Positions 9,110 through 20,338 of a stretch of DNA of 36,028 nucleotides are shown here, piece by piece (position 1 is the first letter of the stretch; each line of letters opens with the position of its first letter). The stretch lies in the NCBI GenBank assembly GCA_030537815.1, contig JAUNVF010000023.1, positions 1 through 36,028 on the forward strand. The letters run 5' to 3'. A program made the translations under genes and the position numbers. This stretch comes from Tissierellia bacterium (lineage in GTDB: Bacteria; Bacillota; Clostridia; Tissierellales; Peptoniphilaceae). Under the pieces are notes generated by a model. That model was not told the origin of the DNA, ran no database searches, and was given only the letters and a program-made list of their open reading frames with translations.

Positions 9110-9134
9110 AAAATCTCTCCGCGGAGAGATTTTT
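9109..9134 (+). terminator. Perfectly palindromic terminator
   Basis: AAAAATCTCTCC (9109-9120) followed by its exact complement around a CCGCGG centre, ending in T5. A perfect palindrome works on both strands, but no convergent gene is present. Confidence 0.8.
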
Positions 9135-9152
9135 AAAATTGAGGGTAATTAA

Positions 9153-9647
9153 ATGATAATTTTGGGCATAGACCCGGGGCTTGCAATAGTTGGGTACGGA
9201 CTAATAAAATACAGTGGTAGCATTATTAAAATGCTAGAGTATGGTTGCATAAAGACATCTTCAAAAACTCATCTTCCACAAAGGCTCGAAATAATATATT
9301 CAGAGCTGACGGATATTATAAGAGAATACAGACCTGACGAAGTTGCAATTGAGGAATTATTTTTCAATAAAAATGCTAAAACTGCGATAAATGTAGGCCA
9401 AGCGAGGGGAATTGAAATTCTCGCTTGCGTTCATCAGGGAATCGACCTATACGAGTACACGCCTCTTCAGGTCAAGCAAGCCATTGTCGGCTATGGAAGA
9501 GCAGATAAAAATCAAATACAGGAGACTGTAAAGCTATTATTGAATATGAAGTCGATACCTAAGCCGGATGATGCTGCTGACGCATTGGCGATAGCCATAT
9601 GTCACAGTTCAACTCAAAGATTTAAAGAAGAGTTTAAACTCAAATAG
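9153..9647 (+). CDS. ruvC: Holliday junction resolvase RuvC
   Basis: Endonuclease that cuts Holliday junctions symmetrically, working with RuvAB. RNase H-like fold with catalytic acids D7 (GIDPG), E67 (AIEELFF), D140 and D143 (PDDAADALA). At 164 residues the length is standard. The ATG is preceded by GAGGG at about 9140. First gene of ruvC-ruvA-ruvB-queA-tgt-yajC. Confidence 0.97.
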   Translation: MIILGIDPGLAIVGYGLIKYSGSIIKMLEYGCIKTSSKTHLPQRLEIIYSELTDIIREYRPDEVAIEELFFNKNAKTAINVGQARGIEILACVHQGIDLYEYTPLQVKQAIVGYGRADKNQIQETVKLLLNMKSIPKPDDAADALAIAICHSSTQRFKEEFKLK

Positions 9648-9665
9648 ACTTGAAAGGGAGAAGAT

Positions 9666-10256
9666 ATGTTAGATTATATTATTGGAGATGCAAAATTTAT
9701 TGGCGACGATTATGTCGTCATAGATAATAATGGTATCGGATATAAGATTTTCACATCATCATACTCGATTTCGAATTTTACATTATACGAATCTTATCTA
9801 GTTCATGTCTATATGTCGGTTAGGGAAGATGCAATTGTACTATATGGATTTCACGACGACGAGGAACTCGATATGTTTAAATTGCTTATCACTGTCAGTT
9901 CTATTGGACCAAAGAGCGCTCTTGCAATTCTTTCCACTTTGTCTACACAACAAATTGCGAAGTCGATATCTTCAAATGATATAGAGATGCTTACTAAGGC
10001 GCCGGGAGTTGGAAAGAAAACAGCATCTAGGATAATATTAGAGTTGACTGATAAAATAGCAAAAATGCATTTCTCTTATTCTAATTTAGAAGAGGCTCCG
10101 AATATAGAGGATGACGATATCGAAACCGCTGTGGAAGCACTTATAAGCTTGGGTTATATGAGAGCAGATGTTATTAAGATAATAAGGACAATCGAAACTG
10201 AAGATAAGAATATTGAAGATATTATAAAGCAATGTATTATGAGACTAGGAAAATAG
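9666..10256 (+). CDS. ruvA: Holliday junction DNA helicase subunit RuvA
   Basis: Tetrameric junction-binding subunit that targets RuvB. Residues 1-65 form the OB fold, followed by the helix-hairpin-helix region (TVSSIGPKSALAILS and APGVGKKTASRIILEL), with a flexible acidic linker and a C-terminal RuvB-binding three-helix domain (EAL ISLGYMRADV region). 196 residues, as expected. GAAAGGGAGAAG sits just before the ATG, 18 bases after ruvC. Confidence 0.96.
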   Translation: MLDYIIGDAKFIGDDYVVIDNNGIGYKIFTSSYSISNFTLYESYLVHVYMSVREDAIVLYGFHDDEELDMFKLLITVSSIGPKSALAILSTLSTQQIAKSISSNDIEMLTKAPGVGKKTASRIILELTDKIAKMHFSYSNLEEAPNIEDDDIETAVEALISLGYMRADVIKIIRTIETEDKNIEDIIKQCIMRLGK

Positions 10257-10268
10257 TTAGGAGATCTT

Positions 10269-11274
10269 ATGGACGATGTTAATAAAAGGATAATTGGAGG
10301 TGGCGGACTAAAAGAAGACGAAGCTATAGAGACGACTCTAAGGCCTAAGTGGATGCACGAATATATCGGGCAAGACAAGGCTAAGAATAAGCTGGAGATC
10401 TTCATTAAAGCCGCTAAGCAGAGACAAGAACCCATCGATCATATTTTACTCCATGGTCCTCCCGGTCTAGGTAAAACTACTTTAGCTGGGATAATAGCAA
10501 ATGAGATGGGAGTAAATATAAAAATCACTTCAGGACCGGCCATAGAAAGGCCGAGCGATCTCGCAAGCATACTGACAAATCTAACGACTGGAGATGTACT
10601 TTTCATAGATGAGATACATAGGATAAATAGAAGTGTCGAAGAAGTACTGTATCCAGCTATGGAGGATTTTGCACTGGATATCATAGTTGGAAAGGGACCC
10701 AGTGCTAGAAGCCTCAGGATTGACCTTGAGCATTTTACTTTAATAGGTGCGACTACTAGAGCCGGACAACTTTCGTCGCCTCTTAGGGATAGATTTGGAG
10801 TTCTATTGAACCTCGAGATATACGATCAGGACAGTTTAAAGACAATCGTGAAAAGATCTGCCGATATTTTGAAGGTGAGAATTGACGATATGGGTGCTGT
10901 TGAAATCGCAAGGAGATCGAGGGGGACGCCGAGGATTGCAAATAGACTTCTAAAGAGAGTCAGAGATTATTCTGAAGTTATGGGCGACGGATATGTCGAT
11001 CATGAGATAAGCAAGCAAGGTTTGGATATTTTAGAGATTGACGAACTCGGTCTTGACAATACAGATATTAGGATAATAAAAACGATAATCGAAAATTTTG
11101 GAGGAGGTCCTGTGGGCATAGATACAATTGCCGCCTCGACCGGAGAAGAGAGCATTACGATAGAAGATGTATATGAACCCTATCTTCTCCAGATTGGGTT
11201 TTTAACCAGAACTCCAAGGGGAAGAATACTAACTAAAAGAGCCTATGAACATCTTGGCTATATTTGGAGAGATG

Positions 11275-11288
<14 letters not shown>
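10269..11288 (+). CDS. ruvB: Holliday junction branch migration ATPase RuvB
   Basis: AAA+ motor that drives branch migration with RuvA. Walker A GPPGLGKT (63-70), Walker B LFIDEIHR (111-118), sensor GATTRAG, arginine finger region SPLRDRFG, and the C-terminal winged helix ending RTPRGR. 339 residues, the normal size. It begins 12 bases after ruvA with AGGAG upstream, and its 3' end overlaps queA by 14 bases. Confidence 0.97.
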
Positions 11289-13430
<2,142 letters not shown>

Positions 13431-13475
13431 GATAATAAGTTATAATATTAAGTATAAATAAAAAGGAGTGATAAA

Positions 13476-13799
13476 ATGCCTGAAATGGGTCAATTTGCTA
13501 CATTTTTACCGCTAATTTTAGCTTTGGTATTCTTGTACTTTTTCATGATAAGACCTCAAAAGAAGAGGGAAAGAGAAGTGCATGAGATGAGAAGCGGTTT
13601 AAGAGTAGGCGATGAAATACTGACTGTCGGTGGAATCAAAGGTAAGATAATCAAAGCTGGAGTAGATTATATAACCGTAGAAACCACTGGAAAAACCAGA
13701 ATCGAATTTACGAGATCAGCAGTCTACAAACTTTTAACAGAAGAAGATAAAAGAGCTGAAGTCGTTGAGGAAACTACAAAGGAAGAAGCAGATGAATAA
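13476..13799 (+). CDS. yajC: Preprotein translocase accessory subunit YajC
   Basis: A single membrane helix (about residues 8-25, LPLILALVFLYFFMIRP) followed by the typical cytoplasmic PQKKREREVHEM segment and a small beta domain with GDEILTVGGIKGKI. 107 residues, the usual size. Partners SecDF in the membrane, although secDF is not next to it here. The tgt-yajC order is classic. A strong AAAGGAG precedes the ATG. A terminator hairpin overlaps its stop codon. Confidence 0.95.
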   Translation: MPEMGQFATFLPLILALVFLYFFMIRPQKKREREVHEMRSGLRVGDEILTVGGIKGKIIKAGVDYITVETTGKTRIEFTRSAVYKLLTEEDKRAEVVEETTKEEADE

Positions 13800-13820
13800 A
13801 TAGCTTAACGGCTATTTTTT
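13798..13820 (+). terminator. Terminator after yajC
   Basis: AAATAGC (13798-13804), loop TTAACG, GCTATTT (13811-13817), then further T. It separates the ruv-queuosine operon from the ranthipeptide locus. Confidence 0.75.
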
Positions 13821-13831
13821 CATTTTCTGCT

Positions 13832-13859
13832 TTAATTGAAACATTTTATATGATATAAT
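13832..13859 (+). promoter_or_regulatory. Possible promoter of scfA
   Basis: TATAAT (13854-13859) with a poor -35 (TTAATT, 16-base spacing). The transcript start would lie about 20 bases before the scfA ribosome site. Confidence 0.4.
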
Positions 13860-13887
13860 TTAGGTATATAAAATCTAGGAGGAGAAA

Positions 13888-14043
13888 ATGAAACATATCA
13901 GAATACTTAAAAAATCAAATTACAGAGATAGCGTTAAACATAAGGGCTGTGGAGAATGTCAGACTTCATGCCAATCTGCTTGTAAGACATCATGCACTGT
14001 GGGAAATCAAAAGTGTGAGAGTGTCGGAGCGGATAAGCAATAA
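13888..14043 (+). CDS. scfA: Six-cysteine SCIFF (ranthipeptide) precursor
   Basis: A 51-residue peptide, too short for most gene callers, preceded by a strong AGGAGGAG before ATG 13888. It starts MKHIRILKKS and contains GCGECQTSCQSACKTSC (20-36), the near-invariant SCIFF core, with cysteines at 21, 24, 28, 32, 36 and 43. In the studied Clostridium thermocellum homologue CteA the radical SAM enzyme links Cys32 to Thr37 by a thioether (as I recall it); both residues are present here at the same numbers (C32, T37). The precursor carries an unusual C-terminal extension after the last cysteine (ESVGADKQ). The maturase scfB follows 41 bases downstream. Its physiological role is unsettled; ranthipeptides have been proposed as population signals in clostridia. 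Confidence 0.93.
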   Translation: MKHIRILKKSNYRDSVKHKGCGECQTSCQSACKTSCTVGNQKCESVGADKQ

Positions 14044-14066
14044 AGTGGTGTTTTCACCTCTTTTTT
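14044..14066 (+). terminator. Hairpin with T-run between scfA and scfB
   Basis: AGTGGTG (14044-14050), loop TTTT, CACCTCT (14055-14061), six of seven positions paired, then T5. It lies directly after the precursor stop and 19 bases before the maturase start, so it could act as a leaky terminator giving more precursor than enzyme mRNA. Confidence 0.6.
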
Positions 14067-14084
14067 CATTTACGGGAGTATTAA

Positions 14085-15425
14085 ATGAAAAATATCCATA
14101 AATTCAATATAAATGACAGATACATAGTACTCGATATATATTCGGGGAGTATTTTTGTCGTCGACGAGCTTACTTATAATATCTTGGAGTATTTCGATTA
14201 CGGTCTCGATTTCGTATTAAAATCAATTAAAGATAAGCCTGAAAATAAAGTAATAGAAGTATTTAATGAGATAAAGAGCCTAGTTGAAGAAGGATATTTG
14301 GGATCTGATGAAATTGATGTTTCCGATATTTCATATAATAGGAATAATATCATAAAGGCGATGTGTCTACATGTCGCTCATGACTGTGATTTGAGATGCA
14401 AATACTGTTTTGCATCTCAAGGTGACTTTTGTGGGGAAAGATCCTTGATGACTTTTGAGACGGGTAAAAGGGCGCTCGAGTTTTTAGTAGAGAATTCAGG
14501 TAATAGAAGGAATCTCGAAGTAGACTTTTTCGGCGGCGAACCACTTTTGAATTTTGAAGTCGTAAAGAAACTGACTCTTTACGGTGAGGAATTAAATAAG
14601 AAATTCGATAAGAATATTAGATTTACTATCACGACAAATGGCGTAAGCTTAGACGATGACAAGATAGATTTTATAAATAAATATATGTCAAATGTAGTGA
14701 TGAGCCTCGACGGAAGGCGAGAAGTAAATGACCGTATGAGGCCCACCGTGAATGGCAAGGGTTCATATGATATAATCGTACCAAAGTTCAAAAAGCTCAT
14801 TTCTAAAAGAGGCGACAAGGACTATTATATCAGGGGTACATTTACATCTTTTAATCTCGATTTTTCAAAAGATGCGATTCAATTTTACAATGAAGGATTT
14901 AAAAATATATCAATCGAGCCGGTCGTCACAGAAGAGAGGATGCCATATGCATTGAAGAGAGAACATCTCGAGAAAATTCTGGAAGAATACGAAGAATTTT
15001 CAAAATTTTATATGGATGTAAATAAAGAAGATGACAATCTCTTATTTTTCCATTTTGTCATCGATTTAAATGACGGGCCATGCCTTGCAAAGAGATCTGT
15101 GGGTTGTGGTGCCGGCGCAGAATATATTTCTGTAACTCCCACTGGGGAGATATATCCATGTCATCAATTTGTCGGAGATGAAAGATTTTTGATGGGAGAT
15201 CTTAATCGAGGAATTGTCAACTCAAGTATAAGAGAAGATTTTAAACATTCAAATGTATTTACAAAAGACGATTGTAAATCCTGCTGGGCTAAGTTTTACT
15301 GCAGTGGAGGCTGCCATGCAAATGCCTTTTACAATAATGATACAATAATGAAACCTTATAGTTTGGGATGTGAGATGGAGAAAAAGAGATTGGAATGTGC
15401 TATTTCAATACTCGCAAATAAATAA
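14085..15425 (+). CDS. scfB: SCIFF maturase, radical SAM/SPASM enzyme
   Basis: Radical SAM enzyme that installs the thioether cross-link(s) on the SCIFF peptide. An N-terminal region of about 90 residues resembles the peptide-binding RRE-type domain; the 4Fe-4S site is C101, C105 and C108 (CDLRCKYCFA). GGEP at about 150-153 matches the SAM-binding GGE motif. The C-terminal part (about 340-435) has the SPASM cysteines, seen in GCGAGAEY, YPCHQF, DDCKSCWAKFYCSGGC and LGCEMEKK, for two auxiliary clusters. 446 residues, the normal length. GGGAG lies seven bases before the ATG. Immediate linkage to scfA makes the assignment firm. Confidence 0.95.
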   Translation: MKNIHKFNINDRYIVLDIYSGSIFVVDELTYNILEYFDYGLDFVLKSIKDKPENKVIEVFNEIKSLVEEGYLGSDEIDVSDISYNRNNIIKAMCLHVAHDCDLRCKYCFASQGDFCGERSLMTFETGKRALEFLVENSGNRRNLEVDFFGGEPLLNFEVVKKLTLYGEELNKKFDKNIRFTITTNGVSLDDDKIDFINKYMSNVVMSLDGRREVNDRMRPTVNGKGSYDIIVPKFKKLISKRGDKDYYIRGTFTSFNLDFSKDAIQFYNEGFKNISIEPVVTEERMPYALKREHLEKILEEYEEFSKFYMDVNKEDDNLLFFHFVIDLNDGPCLAKRSVGCGAGAEYISVTPTGEIYPCHQFVGDERFLMGDLNRGIVNSSIREDFKHSNVFTKDDCKSCWAKFYCSGGCHANAFYNNDTIMKPYSLGCEMEKKRLECAISILANK

Positions 15426-15437
15426 GGAGTTGATTTA

Positions 15438-15917
15438 ATGGTAACCTTGGTAATAGTTTTAGTCATGGCTTTATTAGTTGCAGTCTTTGCACTAAAAAAC
15501 AGCTCAATGATAGTCGTGGATTTATTTTTTACAAAGCTGGAGATGTCTCAGGCGCTTTTGATACTGGCTTGTGTAGTCATAGGTATTATAATTATGTTTA
15601 TAATTTATCTTGTCCAGACTGTAAAAAAATCAAGCCAGATTAAACATCTGACAAAAGAATTGGATGCGACAAAAAATGAACTTGAAAGTGTTAAAGCCAA
15701 ATTGGCTTTAAGTGAGGGAGATCTTAGAGTAAAAACAGCGAAGACATTGGAACAAAGTATTTTGGATAATCGAGTTGATGGATTTAACGGAAATGAAAAA
15801 TTATTTGAAAATAATAGAGATAGTTATGATTCAAATCTTGACCAAACTAAGAAGCACGACATTATCCGAGATAGTGATATCCATAATAATTTAAATAATG
15901 GAGATAAATTTGAATAA
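15438..15917 (+). CDS. LapA-like two-helix membrane protein
   Basis: A 159-residue protein with two membrane helices (about 2-20 and 33-57) separated by the FALKNSSMIVVDLFF turn, which is typical of LapA-domain (DUF1049) proteins. A probable coiled coil (about 62-95, lysine/glutamate heptads) and a polar Asn/Asp-rich tail follow. In proteobacteria LapA-like LapB partners act in lipopolysaccharide control, but in Firmicutes its role is unknown. It starts 12 bases after scfB and its 3' end overlaps recJ, so it may be co-transcribed with both. Confidence 0.75.
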   Translation: MVTLVIVLVMALLVAVFALKNSSMIVVDLFFTKLEMSQALLILACVVIGIIIMFIIYLVQTVKKSSQIKHLTKELDATKNELESVKAKLALSEGDLRVKTAKTLEQSILDNRVDGFNGNEKLFENNRDSYDSNLDQTKKHDIIRDSDIHNNLNNGDKFE

Positions 15918-17649
15918 GTGGATGATTTATAACAAAAAGATCTCATCGCTCAAAGGCAAAATCAATTTGAGTGATGAGATTTTGCGTATTTTAGTAAATA
16001 GAGGCATTGATACAACTGAAAAAGTCATAGAATTTTTTAATACAGATCTTAAAAAATTACATGATCCTTTCTTAATGAAGGATATGGATAAGGCAGTAGA
16101 TATTTTAGTCGACTCTATTGACAATCAGGAACATATCCATATAGTCGGAGACTATGATCAGGACGGCAATTCCGCTACAGTCACATTGATCAAGGGTATA
16201 CAGAGATTTAATAAGAGACTGACATATGCTATTCCCGATCGAATTGAAGACGGATATGGAATAAATAAAAATATGGTAGATAATGCGATTAAAATAGGTG
16301 TCGACCTCATAATAACTTGCGATAATGGGATAAGCGCTCATGAAGCAGTTGAATATGCTAAGGCGAAGGGAATTAAAATTATTATTACAGATCATCACAA
16401 GGTCACAATAGTTGACGGAGATCAGTCACTGCCAAAAGCAGATGCCGTATTAAATCCTCAAAGGCTTGATTGTGGTTATCCATTTAAGCATCTATGTGGA
16501 GCAGGGGTAGCGTATAAGCTTATTATGGCATTATATGATAGATTAGATACGCCGATTGAAGAGACATATGATTTACTTCAATTTGTCGCAATGGGAACCG
16601 TATGCGATGTAGTCGATTTAATTGGAGAAAATAGGACCATAGTCAAAGAGGGATTAAAAAAAATAAATTCGACTTCAAATAAGGGGCTATTGGCTTTGAT
16701 TTCTGCAAATAGCTGGAATAGGGAAATAGATGTCTATGCACTTGGATTTGTTATAGGTCCATGCATCAATGCATCTGGTAGGCTTTCAACTGCAAGGCTG
16801 GGGATTGAGCTTTTTCTAGAAGAAGACGAAAAGCTGGTTGAGAGTTATGCATTTGAACTCGTAAGGCTCAATAATGAGAGAAAAGAACTCACCAATAAAA
16901 CTTATGAATATGTAATTGATGAGATTGAATCTAAAGATGAGATCGAGGATATAATAATTTCATATGCCGATATGGCCCATGAGAGCATAGTAGGAATAGT
17001 GGCTGGGCGAATTAAAGAAAAATTTAATAGACCGGTCATCGTATTTGCTGATTCTAAAGATGTCGGAATCTTAAAGGGTTCGGGAAGAAGCATAGATAAT
17101 TACGATATGTTTAGCAAATTAAATGAGGCAAAAGATTTTATGCTATCATTCGGAGGGCATAAGATGGCGGCCGGCATGAGCATAGAAAAGAAAAATTTAA
17201 AAGCCTTTTCAGAATTTCTAAATCTAAATAGCGGTCTTACAAAAGAAGATCTTCAAAAAGAGATCACAATCGACCTTAGATATCCAATCGATATTTTAAG
17301 CGAGAGTTTTATCGAAAGTTTAAAATTACTTGAGCCATTCGGAAAGGGTAATTCAAAGCCGGTATTTGCAGATAAAGCCGTAAACTTACTGGCATATAAG
17401 ATAATTGGTAAAAATAAAAATGTAATTAAATTGACATTTATAAAAAATGGCATCATAATAGAATGTATATCTTTTAATAGATCGGATGAGATAGAAGAGT
17501 ATATAATCAGTAAATTCGGTCGAGAAAATCTAAATAATTACAATATGAATAATAGAAGTCAAAATCTAGTCGATATCATATATTTTCCTCAAATTAATGA
17601 ATTTAGAGGAGAGAGGAATATTCAATTAAATCTCATCGATATCAGATGA
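15898..17649 (+). CDS. recJ: RecJ-type DHH exonuclease, divergent version
   Basis: Predicted 5'-3' single-strand DNA exonuclease of the DHH superfamily. Motifs: DYDQDGNSA (85-93) in place of the more usual DYDVDG, CDNG (141-144), DHH (165-167), and a DHHA1 domain ending GGHKMAAGM. A C-terminal domain with FGKGNSKPVFA resembles the RecJ OB fold. 583 residues, in the range of short RecJ. Start is uncertain: ATG 15898 has no ribosome site, whereas TTG 15910 follows GGAG (15900-15903) by six bases. Either start overlaps the lapA-like gene. Confidence 0.85.
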   Translation: MEINLNKWMIYNKKISSLKGKINLSDEILRILVNRGIDTTEKVIEFFNTDLKKLHDPFLMKDMDKAVDILVDSIDNQEHIHIVGDYDQDGNSATVTLIKGIQRFNKRLTYAIPDRIEDGYGINKNMVDNAIKIGVDLIITCDNGISAHEAVEYAKAKGIKIIITDHHKVTIVDGDQSLPKADAVLNPQRLDCGYPFKHLCGAGVAYKLIMALYDRLDTPIEETYDLLQFVAMGTVCDVVDLIGENRTIVKEGLKKINSTSNKGLLALISANSWNREIDVYALGFVIGPCINASGRLSTARLGIELFLEEDEKLVESYAFELVRLNNERKELTNKTYEYVIDEIESKDEIEDIIISYADMAHESIVGIVAGRIKEKFNRPVIVFADSKDVGILKGSGRSIDNYDMFSKLNEAKDFMLSFGGHKMAAGMSIEKKNLKAFSEFLNLNSGLTKEDLQKEITIDLRYPIDILSESFIESLKLLEPFGKGNSKPVFADKAVNLLAYKIIGKNKNVIKLTFIKNGIIIECISFNRSDEIEEYIISKFGRENLNNYNMNNRSQNLVDIIYFPQINEFRGERNIQLNLIDIR

Positions 17650-17713
17650 TGAAAATCGCTTTAAAGTCTGATATAATTTATAAAGGACTAATTTTATAAT
17701 AGGAGCTGAAAAG

Positions 17714-19876
17714 ATGGATAAGTTATCACTTGAATACTTAATGGAAAAAATGAGAAATAATAAAATAGAATTTGATGAAGACTTGGTATCTAAAGCTTAC
17801 TATTATACTAAAGACGCACATAAAGGTCAGCTTAGAAATTCGGGAGAGGAATATTTTATTCACCCAATAAATGTCTGCCTCATATTAATAGATTTAAATA
17901 TGGACGAAGCTACGATTATTGCAGGAATGCTCCACGATGTAATCGAGGATACCGAAGCTACATTTGAAGATATAGAGAGAGAGTTCAGCCATGAAATTGC
18001 CGTTTTAGTCGATGGAGTGACTAAATTAAAAAGGCTTAAATTCAGGAGCAAACAGGAATCTCAAGCGGAGAATATAAGAAAGATGGTCATGGCGATGGCA
18101 AATGATATAAGAGTCATAATCATCAAACTTGCAGATAGACTCCATAATATGAGAACTCTTGAATATATGACAAAGGCTAAACAATTTGAAAAAGCTACAG
18201 AAACAGTCGAGATTTACGCTCCTCTTGCACATAGACTCGGTATTTCTACGATCAAATGGGAATTGGAAGACCTAAGTTTAAGGTATTTGGAGCCCGAAAC
18301 CTATTATGAATTGGTCGAGAGCATAGCGATGAAGAGAGCGGAGAGAGAATCTTTTATCGCATCCATCATGGAAATATTGAAGGATAATATTGCAGAATTA
18401 GGATTTGAAGCTGATATAACAGGTAGGCCAAAGCATATTTACAGCATATATAATAAAATCAAAAAACAAAACAAGACATTCGATCAAATATTTGATCTGA
18501 CTGCGATAAGGGTAATCGTCAATACCGTAAAGGATTGTTATTCTGTTTTGGGAGTCGTTCACTCTCTATGGAAGCCGATTCAAGGTCGATTTAAGGATTA
18601 TATCGCCATGCCGAAAGCTAATATGTACCAATCGCTTCACACTACCGTCGTTGGACCAAAGGGCGAGATATTTGAAGTTCAGATAAGGACATGGGATATG
18701 CATAAAACGGCGGAATACGGTATCGCCGCCCATTGGAAATACAAAGAAGGAAGAACTAAAAAAGACAATTTCGACGAGAAATTACAATGGCTAAGGCTAT
18801 TGATGGATTGGCAAAAAGATTTAAAGGATTCAAAAGAATTTATGGAGACTTTAAAAGGAGATTTCTTCTCCGACGAAGTCTATGTATTCTCTCCAAAAGG
18901 AGATGTAATCGGACTTCCTTCCGGATCTACACCGATAGATTTCGCTTACAGAGTCCACTCTGCTGTCGGAAATCACTGTGTCGGGGCTAAAATTGACGGA
19001 AGAATAGTACCAATAAATACAAAACTCAAAAATGGTAATATTGTCGAGATACTAACATCCCCCAACTCATCCGGGCCGAGCATAGACTGGCTGAAGATAG
19101 TAAAAAGCACTCAAGCGAGAACTAAGATTAGACAATGGTTTAAAAAGTCAAAAAGAGATGAGAATATCGTAAAAGGAAGAGATGTATTGGAAAAGGAAGT
19201 TAAGAGACAAGGCTTCCAATTCAATGAAATCTTAAAGGATGATTGGCTAGAAACGGTGTCTAAGAGATTGAGCTTTAATTCACTGGACGACTTATTTGCA
19301 TCCATTGGATATGGCAGCACTCCACTTACACAGGTAATGCCCAAGCTAAAAGAACTGCATAAGAAATACTATAAGACGGAAAAATCTATAAACGATCTCA
19401 GCATAGCAGGTCATGCTAAAAATAAAACGAGATCTGCTCAAGGAATAAAATTTGAAGGTGTTGATAATTTAGAGGTCAAATTTGCGAAATGTTGCAATCC
19501 GGTACCAGGAGATGAGATTCTCGGTTATATCACGAGAGGACGTGGGGTTTCAATCCACAGGACCGATTGTCCCAATATGGCTCATATAGATAATGATAGG
19601 ATTATGCCGGTAGAATGGGACGATACTAAAGACAGCATATATAATGTCCATCTAAATGTATTGGCATATGATAGAGTTGGATATCTCGCTAATATATCTA
19701 AGATAATCTTGGACTTAGGTTTGAATATATCAAGCTTGAGTGCAAGAATTAATAAGGACAAGACATTCCTAATCGATATACTTGTCGAGATAAGAGATAA
19801 AGAACAGATAGACGAGCTATTTAAAAAGATAATGAATGTAGATGGAACTATAAAAATATACAGAGTAAAGGCGTAG
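17714..19876 (+). CDS. relA: Bifunctional (p)ppGpp synthetase/hydrolase Rel
   Basis: Makes and degrades (p)ppGpp in the stringent response. The HD hydrolase domain (1-200) has H50 and HD 74-75 (GMLHDVIEDTE); the synthetase domain (about 230-345) has RFKDYIAMPKANMYQSLHT and EVQIRTWDMHKTAEYGIAAH. TGS (about 390-455, DEVYVFSPKGDVIGLPSGST), a helical/zinc-finger region with KCCNPVPGD, and a C-terminal ACT domain (about 645-720) complete the long RelA/SpoT form. 720 residues; AGGAG precedes ATG 17714. It stands 64 bases after recJ with a TATAAT at 17672, and is followed two bases later by dtd, the usual Firmicute pair. Confidence 0.97.
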   Translation: MDKLSLEYLMEKMRNNKIEFDEDLVSKAYYYTKDAHKGQLRNSGEEYFIHPINVCLILIDLNMDEATIIAGMLHDVIEDTEATFEDIEREFSHEIAVLVDGVTKLKRLKFRSKQESQAENIRKMVMAMANDIRVIIIKLADRLHNMRTLEYMTKAKQFEKATETVEIYAPLAHRLGISTIKWELEDLSLRYLEPETYYELVESIAMKRAERESFIASIMEILKDNIAELGFEADITGRPKHIYSIYNKIKKQNKTFDQIFDLTAIRVIVNTVKDCYSVLGVVHSLWKPIQGRFKDYIAMPKANMYQSLHTTVVGPKGEIFEVQIRTWDMHKTAEYGIAAHWKYKEGRTKKDNFDEKLQWLRLLMDWQKDLKDSKEFMETLKGDFFSDEVYVFSPKGDVIGLPSGSTPIDFAYRVHSAVGNHCVGAKIDGRIVPINTKLKNGNIVEILTSPNSSGPSIDWLKIVKSTQARTKIRQWFKKSKRDENIVKGRDVLEKEVKRQGFQFNEILKDDWLETVSKRLSFNSLDDLFASIGYGSTPLTQVMPKLKELHKKYYKTEKSINDLSIAGHAKNKTRSAQGIKFEGVDNLEVKFAKCCNPVPGDEILGYITRGRGVSIHRTDCPNMAHIDNDRIMPVEWDDTKDSIYNVHLNVLAYDRVGYLANISKIILDLGLNISSLSARINKDKTFLIDILVEIRDKEQIDELFKKIMNVDGTIKIYRVKA

Positions 19877-19878
19877 AT

Positions 19879-20328
19879 ATGAGAGCGATAATACAAAGAG
19901 TTAAAAGAGCATCAGTGTCGATTAATGGAGATTTGAAAGCTGAGATAGACAAAGGTCTACTAGTATTATTGGCAGTATCTCCTGAAGATACTGATAAAGA
20001 TTTAAAATATATGGCCGATAAGATCATCGGCCTGAGGATATTTAATGATGAAGAAGATAAGATGAATTTATCCCTTCAAGACATTGGCGGAGAGATCATG
20101 GTCATCTCCCAGTTCACATTATATGGAGATGTCAGAAAAGGCAAGAGACCTTCGTTTATAGCTTCAGCTAAAGGAGATTTTGCAGAAGAATATTATCTGA
20201 AATTTTTGGAATTGATAAGGGAAAAAGGTTTTGATGTCAAATGTGGAGAATTCGGAGCGGATATGCAGGTCGAGCTTATTAATGATGGACCGGTTACAAT
20301 CCAGATAGACAGTAGTAAGCTGTATTAA
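19879..20328 (+). CDS. dtd: D-aminoacyl-tRNA deacylase
   Basis: Hydrolyses D-amino acids mischarged onto tRNA (and glycine from tRNA-Ala). Motifs SQFTLYGD (active-site SQxTL) and the family C-terminal NDGPVTIQID are present. It starts MRAIIQRVKRASV, as expected. 149 residues, complete. Two bases separate it from rel, so it is probably translated by coupling. Confidence 0.96.
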   Translation: MRAIIQRVKRASVSINGDLKAEIDKGLLVLLAVSPEDTDKDLKYMADKIIGLRIFNDEEDKMNLSLQDIGGEIMVISQFTLYGDVRKGKRPSFIASAKGDFAEEYYLKFLELIREKGFDVKCGEFGADMQVELINDGPVTIQIDSSKLY

Positions 20329-20338
20329 TGGAGGAATT

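Noticed and set aside
13798..14066. CRISPR-like or tandem repeats near the ranthipeptide locus
   Set aside because: The repeats are just two terminator hairpins and the cysteine codon pattern; no array was seen anywhere in the window.
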